The notes under the pieces: model-generated
Database searches by the model: none
Told to the model about the DNA's origin: nothing
The model's input: the letters and a program-made list of their open reading frames with translations, nothing else
Shown here: piece by piece, positions 1-9,600 of the stretch
How the letters are laid out: each line of letters starts with the position of its first letter
Numbering within the stretch: the first letter of the stretch is position 1
Assembly (NCBI RefSeq): GCF_949987515.2
Contig: NC_082694.2
Span: forward strand, 14,501,958 to 14,565,957
Reading direction: 5' to 3'
DNA: 64,000 nucleotides
DNA from: Delphinus delphis
Taxonomy: Eukaryota > Chordata > Mammalia > Artiodactyla > Delphinidae
Position numbers and translations under genes: made by a program

Positions 1-54
1 CAATATGATAATATTTCTGTATATTGAAACATTCTCAAAAATTATATACAGCTA

Positions 55-103
<49 letters not shown>
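55..103. repeat. (TA)n microsatellite
   Basis: An almost pure alternating TA run of about 24 units, directly in front of an L1 fragment. Likely to be length-variable between individuals. Confidence 0.95.
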
Positions 104-106
<3 letters not shown>

Positions 107-450
107 TAAAAGTATTAAAACAGAGAGGGGCAAGTTGAAAATAATAGGATAGAAAAAGATATCGTTCAAACAGAAAACATAAGAGAGCTAGAGTGGCCAT
201 ATGAATATCAAACTAGACTTCAAAACAAGGTATCACCAGAGATAAAGAGGGACAATTTGTAATGATAAAAGGGTCAATCTGTTAAGAAAACAGAACAATC
301 TTAAATGTGTATGTATCCAACAACAAAGGTTCAAAATATACAGGCAAAAAGTGGACAGAGTTAAAGGGAGAAATAGACAAATCCAGGATCATAGTTGGAA
401 ATGTAACATCCTTCTTTCACAACTGATAAGACAAAAACCCAATTTTTGCT
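104..450 (+). mobile_element. LINE-1 ORF2 fragment (endonuclease-domain part)
   Basis: Around 280-420 the + strand reads, with breaks, like the L1 ORF2 endonuclease region: an I-L-N-V-Y block followed by a spacer and an I-I-V-G-N block where functional copies have a G-D-F-N motif. Frameshifts and stops make it a dead fragment. The identification rests on recognising the motif spacing, not on an alignment. Confidence 0.6.
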
Positions 451-1560
451 TCTGGGGAAGAGGCAGGTTATTTGAGGATGCTGCAATTGTATCTGTAACG
501 TTTATCTGAAGCAAATATGACAAAATGCTAACGCATTAGTTTTGAGGGGTGTTTTCCGAGGAGCATATGAGTGTTTTATATTATTTGCTCTATTTTTTCA
601 GTGTCCAAATGCTTTCGTAACTTAAAAAAAAAAAAGTGAATGGAAGAAACATCTAAGTGAATGAACAATAAATGAGGTGCAGACATCAATGTCACCTCAT
701 CCAACATTACTCCAACTCCCTACCCTCCCCAGCCTACCCCCCCTCCCCCGCCCCCCTCCCTACCTGTGAGTCTTCCTCTGATAAGCATGTCCTTAAGTGG
801 ACCAGGCACTGAACACAGGCTTACAATCTCTTCCTGCTACGGGCTGTATTCAAGCTGTCCCAAGCTTGAATGCCCTCCCAAAGCTCCTTTATAGCCCACA
901 CCTGCAGAAGCCACCTCTCCATAAACCCTTGCCAACTTCTCAAGCCCCATCCTGAAGTTCCTACACCACCTGAATTAATGCCAGTGTTTTCTTCCATCTC
1001 CTTAAATATGTGCCTTCCCTAAAGGTTCAATATCCTCTTCTGCTCCTCCCCTCCACTCTACCTGTCTTTGCAATCAGACCCACTCTCACAACTTAAATTA
1101 TTTCCCCCTTGCAGAGGCTGCCTCCCCAGCCCTGGCCCCTCACTTGAATTCAAATCCTGGCTCTCCAGCTGCATTCAGGATGCTCCTGTTTGAATGTTCT
1201 CGACATTAAAGATCTGTAGCAAGTGGACGCAACTTTACAGCAAATGTGTGTCTGCACCAAGAGAGGAGAATGACACAGCGTGAATACAAGTTGTCAACCA
1301 ATATGTGGGTTTTTCCCATCACAGATCAGCTTCTTACTCTCTTCACCCCATCCAAACTGTGACTAAGGCTCCCCCAAGCATATTTTAAACATCATCTCAA
1401 CTTCTTCTGGCCTCCTGGGTTGCCTTCCTCTCTTTGCTTTTGAAGTCTTGTGGTTCATCTTGATATGTTCAGAGATGGACATAGTTTTACTTATCCTATT
1501 TGGCATTCTGGGAGCACTTTTGATCTGATCACTTGTGTCTTTAATGGTAGAAAATCATAA
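451..1560. other. Upstream intergenic sequence, no gene seen
   Basis: No convincing ORF, splice-flanked exon or recognisable repeat. It contains a C-rich tract at about 720-765 and is generally pyrimidine-rich to 1250. I see nothing with an assignable function. Confidence 0.5.
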
Positions 1561-1599
1561 GCAATGATTTCTTCCATTTTTCCTTCTCCATACTCCCTT

Positions 1600-2010
1600 T
1601 ATTCTCCTCTTTCTGAAATCCCATTAAACATTTCACAGTGCTGATTCACATCTCAATAGCTTTTCAAACTGCTTCTGTCTTTATCTCCTTGCATTGCAGT
1701 CTCTGTGAATTCCTCAATGCTAGTTTCCATTTCACTAATTGTCCCTTCAACTATGTCTAATCTAGAGTGTATCCTAGTTTATATCTAATCTATATATAGA
1801 TTTCATTTCCAGTGTGCTCAGTATTTATCAGTATTTATTCAGTTGTTCTTGTTTAATTTCTGCATTTTCTACACCTTCTTGTTCTCTGTTTCAAACTCTT
1901 TTCAGGTTGTTCTATAATTTGCATCTCTTCTGGAGTGAACTCCCATCCCAATTTTAGTTAAATATCTTTACATATATTTTGAATTTTGAGTGTCTATGTA
2001 ATCTCATCTT
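1600..2010 (-). mobile_element. LINE-1 fragment, antisense
   Basis: The stretch around 1675-1760 (CTCTGTGAATTCCTCAATGC and what follows) is typical of the reverse complement of L1 ORF1/ORF2-linker sequence. It is short, decayed and non-coding. The boundaries are approximate. Confidence 0.5.
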
Positions 2011-2629
2011 GAATGGGAACTTTAAAAAATCTCTCTCTGTTTATACTGCATCCTCCTGGGTTTTTTCAGGGCCCACTGTCAGAACCAGGCCTTATTCTGA
2101 TGGCTCTGGGCTCCTGTCCAGTGGTGACACTGCCACAGCTCCAGTCTCTGGCCTGCCTTCCCGACACTGTAGGGGAGCAGCCCTATGTGAGTCATGACTA
2201 TGGAGAAGCGCACAGCTTTCTCCAGACTTTCACCAAGAGAAATCCTGACCCAAGACACAGACTCAAGAACAGATCCCAACAAGATGGCCCCAGATTTCAG
2301 CCCTGGTTCCACCCCTACATCCAGGATGACACTCATCTTGCTTTTGAATGCATCTATCTTCTCCCCTTCCTCCGTCTCCTTCTTTTACCTTCAACCATAC
2401 CATTACTACGTATTAAAACATGGTATCAGCACCATCTTGATTAGAAGTCAAGTGCCTCATTCTAAGCAACCTCTCTCCTAATTCTTACCTTATCTACAAA
2501 CCAGCCACTTTGTAAAGCCTTTCCTGAGCACTCTTACCTGAAATGAGCAATCTCTACCTCCTCTGATCTGCTTTACGCTGCATTTAGCTTTTACAAAACA
2601 AGGGTTTCTTGAAGACCAAGTGTGTGCCA

Positions 2630-3320
2630 TGGTCTATTAGGCACCGCAATATAAACGTGAACAATACCAGGTCACTTCCTCAAGACACCAAGGGTCTGGT
2701 CATCAAGCTGGATGAGCAAACAAACCATTGCTGTGCAGAATAAGTGCTTCAGTCCAGGGATGCCCAAGGTCCAGGTGACACTGAGAAGCATATGGTCTGT
2801 ACTGCCTGGGAGCACAGGGAGGGGGCAAGGGGCTGAGTCCATGAGGAGGAGATGCTTGAACTGGGTCTTAAGGAAGAGGAGTTTACTAAGCAGAGAGCAG
2901 AGCTGAGAACAAGCCAGGCTAAAAGAATAGCATGGAGGCAATGGCACTGAGGTGGAAAGGAGCAGGGCCCCTTGGAGAAACAGAGAGGCACCAAGCCTAG
3001 AAGGTGTGAAGGAGGCAAGTGGGAGGGGACAAAGATGGGCTGCAGAGACGAGTGTGCAGGGCCTCAGACAACATCCGGGATCCCCCAGTTTTCTCCTAGG
3101 GACCATGGGAAGCCCTTGCAGGATGGAGCACAGGGTTGGCAGGACAAGATCTTCACTGTAAGGGACCAGAAGCACTGGAAGAGACCAGAGTAGAAGTGGG
3201 GTGGCCAGTTAGGAGACCACTGCAAAAGTCCAGACAAGAGATGACAGTAGCCCCATTGAACTTGGGAGTCTGGGGGGTGGAAAAGTAGAAATGACAGAAG
3301 TGAGGTAGAATTAAGAGGTA
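2630..3320 (+). repeat. Ancient interspersed repeat, copy 1 (family name uncertain)
   Basis: The text near 3205-3260 (gttaggagaccactgcaaaa, then a ccagacaagagatgacagta block) resembles 63350-63400, where the same order of blocks occurs in the same orientation. It looks like an old, diverged mammalian repeat with no intact coding capacity. I cannot name the family with certainty. Open frames here on either strand are short and have no recognisable domain. Confidence 0.5.
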
Positions 3321-3648
3321 TTTGTGATTGAGATAAAGCAAGGCTCTGATAATTCTAGAGTTCAAAGGCCTTTCTAGGCCCAAACAAGCTAACTCTGTCC
3401 AAGGAGACGGTAACGTCTCTTGGACCGGCAAGGGGAGATAGCAGGCAACTTCCAACACCGTGATTCCGGGTTGGCCCTGAGTCAGCGTCTTAGGAGCTGA
3501 TTAATTTCCTACGACTGCCCTGCGCAGTTATGCGTTCTGAATAGTCTTTAATTAATGTAAAAAAGTATTTCCATGGCTTAAGAACACACACCTTGAGAAA
3601 AAACAAAGACCTGTTTAAATTCAGCATAGAAACGGGTTGCTCTCTTAC

Positions 3649-3677
3649 CCTCTCTCTCTCTCTCTCTCTCTCTCCCT

Positions 3678-3741
<64 letters not shown>
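3649..3741. repeat. (TC)n/(GA)n microsatellite
   Basis: About 90 bases of nearly pure TC dinucleotide, interrupted once by a CCCTCCCTCCC block near 3674-3684. Any ORF reading Arg-Glu or Ser-Leu through it is an artefact. Mirror-symmetric polypurine/polypyrimidine tracts like this can form triplex (H-DNA). Confidence 0.97.
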
Positions 3742-3743
<2 letters not shown>

Positions 3744-4685
3744 ATATCTAAAAATAAGGAGTTTATTTGACAGAGTGCTACAGTTCCCCTTTCTTCATCC
3801 ACCCCATGTGAGTGCCACACAGTGTGGGATGTGGAAGCTTACCTGGCAGGTCCCACCCAGCCCTCTGCACACCTGGCCCTGCAGCAAACAAGCATCCCCA
3901 GAACTTACACAATTGCATCTGTTCTCCTGTTTGTTGCAGGGCGGATGTCATTGTGGTTTCATTGAGAATCTACGAGTTCTGCGAAAAATATCATTGGGGT
4001 CGCAAAGCCTCCTTGGTGGGTTTAACATGTTGCCCTGACATCCCCCCATCCTCTGTCATGCTCTGCACAAAAGGGGCTGCCACACACATGGCTGACACTT
4101 TTCTTAACTGCAAGGCTGGAAGACCTCCAAACCAGCTGCAGTTCACTTCCAGGAGACTGGGATAGGACGATTCTATTTTCAAGTCTTGTACCTCAGAATC
4201 TGGCCATCATCGTACTCAGGGACCTGGTTCCCAAGATCCAAATATCTGCAGGTCGACTCTGGCTCTCCTCCAATGCTTCCTCCACCAGCAAGTTATGCCT
4301 CTGTGGCTGACCATCCTCTTCACCACCTCCTGATTGCATCTTTTGGCCAGAAGGGCCATCTAACATTCCTGCAGTGGGAACAGAGACGAAACAAAATGGG
4401 AAACTATCTAAAAAGAGGATTGCCTTGTCAGTGGCCTATCTGGACTTGGCTGTTCCTTTGTCACCCTCATTGATGTAAGTTAAGGCACAGCACTGTGTCT
4501 ACACAGCCAGGAACACACACACACATATATTGATATGCCAGGGGACCCACTGCTGTGTGCCACAGTCATATTTACAGTTACAAAGGGTTTTCCTTCCCCA
4601 ACCTGCCTGTCTTCCATCTGAAAATGTTACATGTGCATGAGTGACTCCTCAATGATACAGATACATTGTATCTACTACAGCCTTA
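3742..4685. other. Intergenic sequence, no gene seen
   Basis: Mostly unique-looking sequence of moderate GC content. Several short open frames overlap on both strands, but none has a recognisable domain or splice context. A short (CA)n run lies near 4513-4524. Confidence 0.5.
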
Positions 4686-5085
4686 CTAGTAATTGCAAAA
4701 ATTGAGAAACTGCTTAAATAACTATTAATAGGAAAACTAAGTTAGGGAAAACCCATATAAAATGCACCTCTTTAGAAATATGGAGTAGATCTACAGGTGC
4801 TGACATGGAAAGCTTTCTTCTGCTGTTAGACAAGAAAGGCAAGTTGCAAAAAATATGTGTATAGTACAACCATGTGTCAAAAATGATGTATGAACAGCTG
4901 TTTATGCATAGATTATATCTGAGGAGCACACTTAACTGTTAACAGTGGTTTTCTCTGGAGAATGGATGATGGCAAGGAGAGCTGAGACAGGGAAATTTCC
5001 CCATACTCTTTTTTGTATTGTCTGAAGTTTTCCAAGAATATATAACTTTTGTAATTTAAAAGACACTTTTAAAAACATGTCTAAA
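4686..5085 (+). mobile_element. Old LINE-1 3' fragment
   Basis: The text resembles the 3' portion of old mammalian L1s, with a 'ggttttctctggagaatgga' phrase at about 4949-4968 and an A/T-rich end. It is heavily decayed and has no ORF. Family assignment is by eye. Confidence 0.5.
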
Positions 5086-5261
5086 TATAAATGGTCCACG
5101 TTAGAGTAAGCACCTTGGATGCTTTGGGCGGAGGGCGGGGGGAGAGGGTTGAAATCAAAGTAAAAAACCACAAAAAAAAAGCCCACCCAACACTTAAGTT
5201 CAGACCGCACGAGGGGAGTACAGTTCTGCAAACACAGCTCAGCCCAAGCTGTGATGTGACA

Positions 5262-5316
5262 TGCGACCTCGCGGTGGGGGGGGGGGTGTTGTGGGGGTGG
5301 GCGGGGGTGTGTGTCT
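5262..5316. repeat. G-rich simple sequence
   Basis: A run of consecutive G blocks (about ten Gs at 5275-5286, then GGGGGTGG, GGCGGGGG and TGTGTGT) on the + strand. Four or more G-runs of at least three within 40 bases give G-quadruplex potential, about 1.3 kb upstream of the CD8A start codon. Confidence 0.85.
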
Positions 5317-5429
5317 GGAACATAGTTCTCGCCACTGCCGCGGGGCAGAACTCACGGGTCGGGCAGACACCTGGAACAGATAATGCCAGGTGGCTTGTCT
5401 CTAGAATCAGGAAGCAGCAGCATGAAGGG

Positions 5430-6010
5430 CACCCACTATGGGATGCAAAGTGGGAAGACCCTGAAGAAATGAGAGAGGGCGCCCACTATGGGGCGGAAGG
5501 TTTCCGGACAGCAGCAGACAAAAAAGAAGTGACCAAGTGTGTGTCAGGTTCAGACAGGGAGAACTGTCTCCACCCAAGCATTCACCCAGGCTGCACACTT
5601 GTCCCCACCAAGCAGCCATAGACAGAGGTACAGAGGAGTGAGGTCCAAGTCCCCTAGCACGGGAGCGGGGCCCGGGGCAGAAACAGAACAGCATTCCAGG
5701 CATAGGGAACAGCAAAGGCAAGAGGAGCCCACAGTTCAGACAATCTCAAGTCCTGTGGGAATGCAGTGGTAGGTGGATGGGAAAGACCAGAGCAGAGGCT
5801 TGGGAGGAGCCAGCACCCAAAGGCTAGGAGCCAAGCCAGGGCTGAGCTGCCACGCAGTCCTGCAGGTCATGGAAGGTTGCAGGAGTGACACCATCAGATC
5901 GCCTTTCGGAGAATAAGGCTCACAGCAGGGTGCCTGGGGGACTGGCCAGGAGAGGGGCTGATGTGGAGGCTGCTGAGTGGACGCCGGAAGGAATGAGGCT
6001 GTGTGGCCAG
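5430..6010 (+). repeat. Ancient interspersed repeat, copy 2 (family name uncertain)
   Basis: Blocks such as the 'aacagcaaaggcaagaggag' phrase near 5709 and 'ggagtgacaccatcagatc' near 5882 resemble the old repeat seen in better shape at 62.2-64 kb. The short open frames are not convincing genes. The call is tentative. Confidence 0.4.
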
Positions 6011-6419
6011 GTTCAGCTGCTGGGGAAAGCCTGAAGGGTATGGTCAGCAGAGGTCACACAAGGCTTGAGTGGCTGCTGCCCCTTGGAGTTCCGGAGGAGT
6101 GGGCCAGTCACGAACTCCTCTTCAGCCCTCAGGGCCCATTTTACGGCCTCAAAGACCCGAGGTGCCGGTGCTAAGGCCACTTTAAGTGAGGGCAAAGGAA
6201 GTGGACACTTCTCTCTCCTTCCTGCTCACTCACCCTCCCTTCTTGAAATCTCTCATCTCTATCCTCCGCCGCTGTCACACCCACAGGAGAGCCATTCCAA
6301 GGGCCACTTCCAAGCCCCTTTCCTTGTCCTCAAACCCGTGGTTCTCAACCATTCCCAGCTTCCTGTCAAGGCTGCCTCGACGGCCCCCATTCACGGCCCC
6401 CAGCCCCCTCTCTGGGCTG

Positions 6420-6610
6420 GAAGGTGACAACCGCGAAAAGGAGGGCGACTCTCTCCTCCGCAGGGCTTCACGTGACATCACATCCTCCGAACGCGAAATC
6501 GGCTCCGCGGCCGGCCGAAGGGCGCAACTTCCCCGGTCGGCGTCCCACTGGCTCCTGCGCTCCTCCGCAGCTTCGAGCCGCTAGCGGAGCGGCGCCGCGG
6601 GGAGCGCGCC
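6420..6610 (+). promoter_or_regulatory. CD8A: CD8A promoter and 5' UTR region (GC/CpG-rich, TATA-less)
   Basis: GC and CpG density rises sharply from about 6420 to the ATG at 6611, in contrast to the AT-rich surroundings. A CACGTGAC E-box/CRE-like site lies at about 6470-6477. I see no TATA box at a sensible distance. The translation start has a strong context (GCGCGCC before ATGG). The transcription start site cannot be fixed from sequence alone; enhancer function is not claimed. Confidence 0.65.
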
Positions 6611-6659
6611 ATGGCCTCGCCGGTGACCGCCCTGCTCCTGCCGCTGGGCCTGCTGCTCC
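6611..6659 (+). CDS. CD8A: CD8A coding exon 1 (signal peptide)
   Basis: 49 coding bases encode [16 protein letters not shown] plus one base, a hydrophobic signal sequence almost the same as in human CD8A. The exon ends at CTCC|GTGAG. The only in-frame ATG near the start is 6611, in a strong initiation context. The reading frame that runs on into the intron from here is not the protein. Confidence 0.95.
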
Positions 6660-9600
6660 GTGAGTTGGCGACCCCTGGGGAAGACGGGGCCGGGGCTGGC
6701 GGGGGGCGCGGGGCTCCCGGCTCAGCCTCACTACGTGTGCCCCGCAGATGCCGCCACGGTCCTCGAGTCATTCTCGTTCCGGATGTCGCCGGTGCGGGTG
6801 CAGGCTCGCCTGGGCGAGAAGGTGAAGCTGCACTGCGAGGTGCTGCAGTCCAGCATGACGTCGAGCTGCTCCTGGCTCTACCAGAAGCCCGGGGACGCCT
6901 CCAGACCCATCTTCCTAATGTACCTCTCCAGCACGCGGTCCAAGCCGGCCGAGGGGCTGGACACCAGTTACATCTCCGGCACCAAGGCCGAGGGCGCCAA
7001 CTTCCACCTCACTCTGCACCGCTTCCACGAGAAGGACCAAGGCTACTATTTTTGCTCGTTCATGAGCAACTCGGTTATGTACTTCAGCAATTTCGTGCCT
7101 GTCTTCTTGCCAGGTCCGGGCGCCAGGGGCGTGGCACCCCTCGGTGTGGGGTTTGGGGCTCAGTCTGAGTCCATTTTTCACACGCTTCGAGCCTCTTAGC
7201 GCCCCTCGGGGCTACTTAGATACTGTTCCCATTTCACAGATGAGGAAACTGAGGCTAGGGCTAGAGTGCGACTGGATAGGAACTGAAGATGGCTTTTTAG
7301 GTCCGGTTGATCTGGGCTTGAGTTCCGGGCTTGTGTGATCCTGGGCAAGTTGTACTTAAATTCTCTGAGCCTCCCTTTGCTGGTCATTAAAATGCGGGTA
7401 TCACCTCCAAGCCCACGAGGTTTCCGGTGGGGCCCTGGAGAGAGGCCGGGCGGAGGGGAACGGGCCCTGCATTCACGTCCGAGGCGCCGGGTACGGTTCG
7501 CGGACCAGGAGGTCCCACCCCATCTCCCCTGCCCTGAGCGCAGAGCTCCGCGAGGGCGGCGGTCTACGGCTCCTCCAGCGGAAAATCGGGAGGAGGCGCC
7601 CACTTGGCCAAGGCGCGCGGAGCGGTGGGGAGGGTTCGCGTGCACAGCTCCAGCCCGGCCCCTAACCACTCTCTGTTGCTCCCGCAGCGAAGCCCACCAC
7701 GACGCCGGCGACGCCACCAGCCACGCGGGCGCCCACCAAAGCGTTGCAGACTGTGTCTCCGCGCCCAGAGGTGTGCCGGCCCTCGGCGGGCAGCGCAGGT
7801 GAGGCGGCCGCGGGGAGAGCCCTCGCCAGGGGCAACCCTGATCCTGAAGGTGGAGCCGAGGGCAGCCCGAGTGGTGGGGAAACCGAGAGACGGAGCCGGG
7901 AGAAGGAAGTGCCCCGGCTGGCTGGGTGGGGTGAGGGATCCCGGGCCCGCTCCTAAATGTCGGCGTCTTCTGTGTCGTCAGTAGACACAAGGGGGCTGGA
8001 TTTCTCCTGCGATATCTACATCTGGGCGCCCCTGGCCGGGACCTGCACCATCCTTCTCCTGTTATTGGTCATCACGGTCATCTGCCACCGTCGTAAGTCC
8101 TAGGGAATCGCGGCGGGGAGAGTCAGCCCGACTCCCGCCCTTTGCGCGGCTTCGCTCTAGGCAGCCCTTGCCGGGAGTCGGGGTTGCAATTCCTGGGACT
8201 CCGAGCTGCTCCGCAGGGCCAGGCGCAGCCTTTGTCTTTCCTGGAGAGAGAACGCGGGAAGACCCCCTCGCGCTGCTCTTTCCACTCTCCGGGAGGTTTT
8301 TAGGAAGACAGTGCCCCGGAGCGGCAGCAGCAGGGGTGGGATGTTCCATGGGCAAAGCCTGTAGCAAGCGCACAGGTCTGGGCTTATTACAAACGCCTGG
8401 GACAGGGGGCAGTGGGGGGGGGGGGGGCGCGGTGGGGGGGGGGGGCTCTGTGGCCCTGGGACTTGTGCCCGGTAGGGCTGGTTCAGAACCACAACAGGCA
8501 GTGGTTTATCCTTGGTCCCCCTGCTTGCGAGCCCCCCACCCCGTCTTGGATCCCACGCAGGTGATTGTACTAACCCACGTTCACCCACATCTGTATTTGC
8601 AATGTTTTTTATTTAACATCTTTATTGGAGTATAATTGCTTTACAATGGTGTGTTAGTTTCTGCTGTATAACAAAGTGAATCAGCTATACATATACGTAT
8701 ATCCCCATATCTCCTCCCTCTTGCGTCTCCCTCCCACCCTCCCTATCCCACCCCTCTAGGTGGTCACAAAGCACCGAGCTGATCCCCCTGAGCTATGCAG
8801 CTGCTTCCCACTAGCTATCTATCTTACATTTGGTAGTGTATATATGTAATGTTTTTTAAATTGATACAAAGAGGGATAGGAAAGAAGCCCTCACCTGGAC
8901 TCTCAAGAGTTATAATCTTACTTACTGTATAGCAGAGGGAACTATGTTCAATATTTTGTAATAACCTATAATGGAAAAGAATCTGAAAAAATATATACGT
9001 ATTATTTGTATAACTGAATCACTTTGCCGTACAGCTGAAACTAACACAATATTGTAAACCGACTACAATTTTTAAAAATTTTAATAATAACTATTAAAAC
9101 CATAAAATATAAATATTATATCATGCTTGCTTTACAGTTTATTTCTTTATAGTATAAATTAATCTTCACAGTGTCAATCACATTATGCACTAATGTCATT
9201 TTACAAGTTTATGTCTTTTTTTATAATGTCGATGTAGTTATTGTTTGCTTTACATAAAATAGTCATAGCCACACTAGAAAAAAAAAAGTTATAATCCTAA
9301 ATAAATAGGAAAAGTGAAGGAGAAACCATATTTGGGAACTATTCGTCGTGATGGGGCAGACACTTTATTCCTTCTTTTTCCTTATCCAGGGAACCGAAGA
9401 CGCGTCTGCAAATGTCCCAGGTGAGTCTCTTATAACCTCTGGGCCTGCTAACCCCAGGCAGCCCTGGACACAGGTCCTGGCTTCCCAAGCGGCAGATGGT
9501 GGGAAGCTTTCCCAGAGAGAGGCCATGGCAGTGGAGTCCTGGGGGCCAGGGAGTCAGCATAGAGCCTGAACAAAGAGCAGCAGAAGCCTGACACTGGGGA

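Larger units (their letters stand above)
7114..7687 (+). other. CD8A: CD8A intron 2
   Basis: 574-base GT-AG intron. It carries two MIR fragments facing each other (about 7222-7262 in - orientation and 7310-7415 in + orientation) and a GC-rich 3' half. The 264-codon open frame on the - strand across 7196-7990 results from this GC richness and overlaps CD8A exons. Confidence 0.85.
8093..9389 (+). other. CD8A: CD8A intron 4
   Basis: 1297-base intron containing two long poly-G tracts (about 8404-8449) and two L1 3' ends in opposite orientation (8605-8850 antisense, 8920-9080 sense). The rest (9085-9340) is AT-rich with no recognisable element. Confidence 0.85.

Noticed and set aside
3578..3820. 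Arg-Glu and Ser-Leu repeat proteins
   Set aside because: They are translations of the (TC)n microsatellite.
1..6400. CD8B exons upstream of CD8A
   Set aside because: CD8B is the expected neighbour on this side in mammals, but no Ig-like or transmembrane exon was recognised in these 6.4 kb.
6611..7199. Open frames starting at the CD8A ATG or in intron 1 and reading straight through
   Set aside because: They ignore the GT-AG intron at 6660-6747. The spliced frame gives the known CD8A Ig domain, whereas the read-through from 6611 gives unrelated sequence.
7196..7990. 264-codon open frame on the - strand, the longest in the window
   Set aside because: It overlaps CD8A exon 3 and part of exon 4 antisense, in GC-rich DNA where stop codons are rare, and shows no domain or codon pattern of a real protein.
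8605..9080. A single twin-primed L1 insertion
   Set aside because: Both halves contain the same terminal 3' UTR region, which twin priming would not produce.
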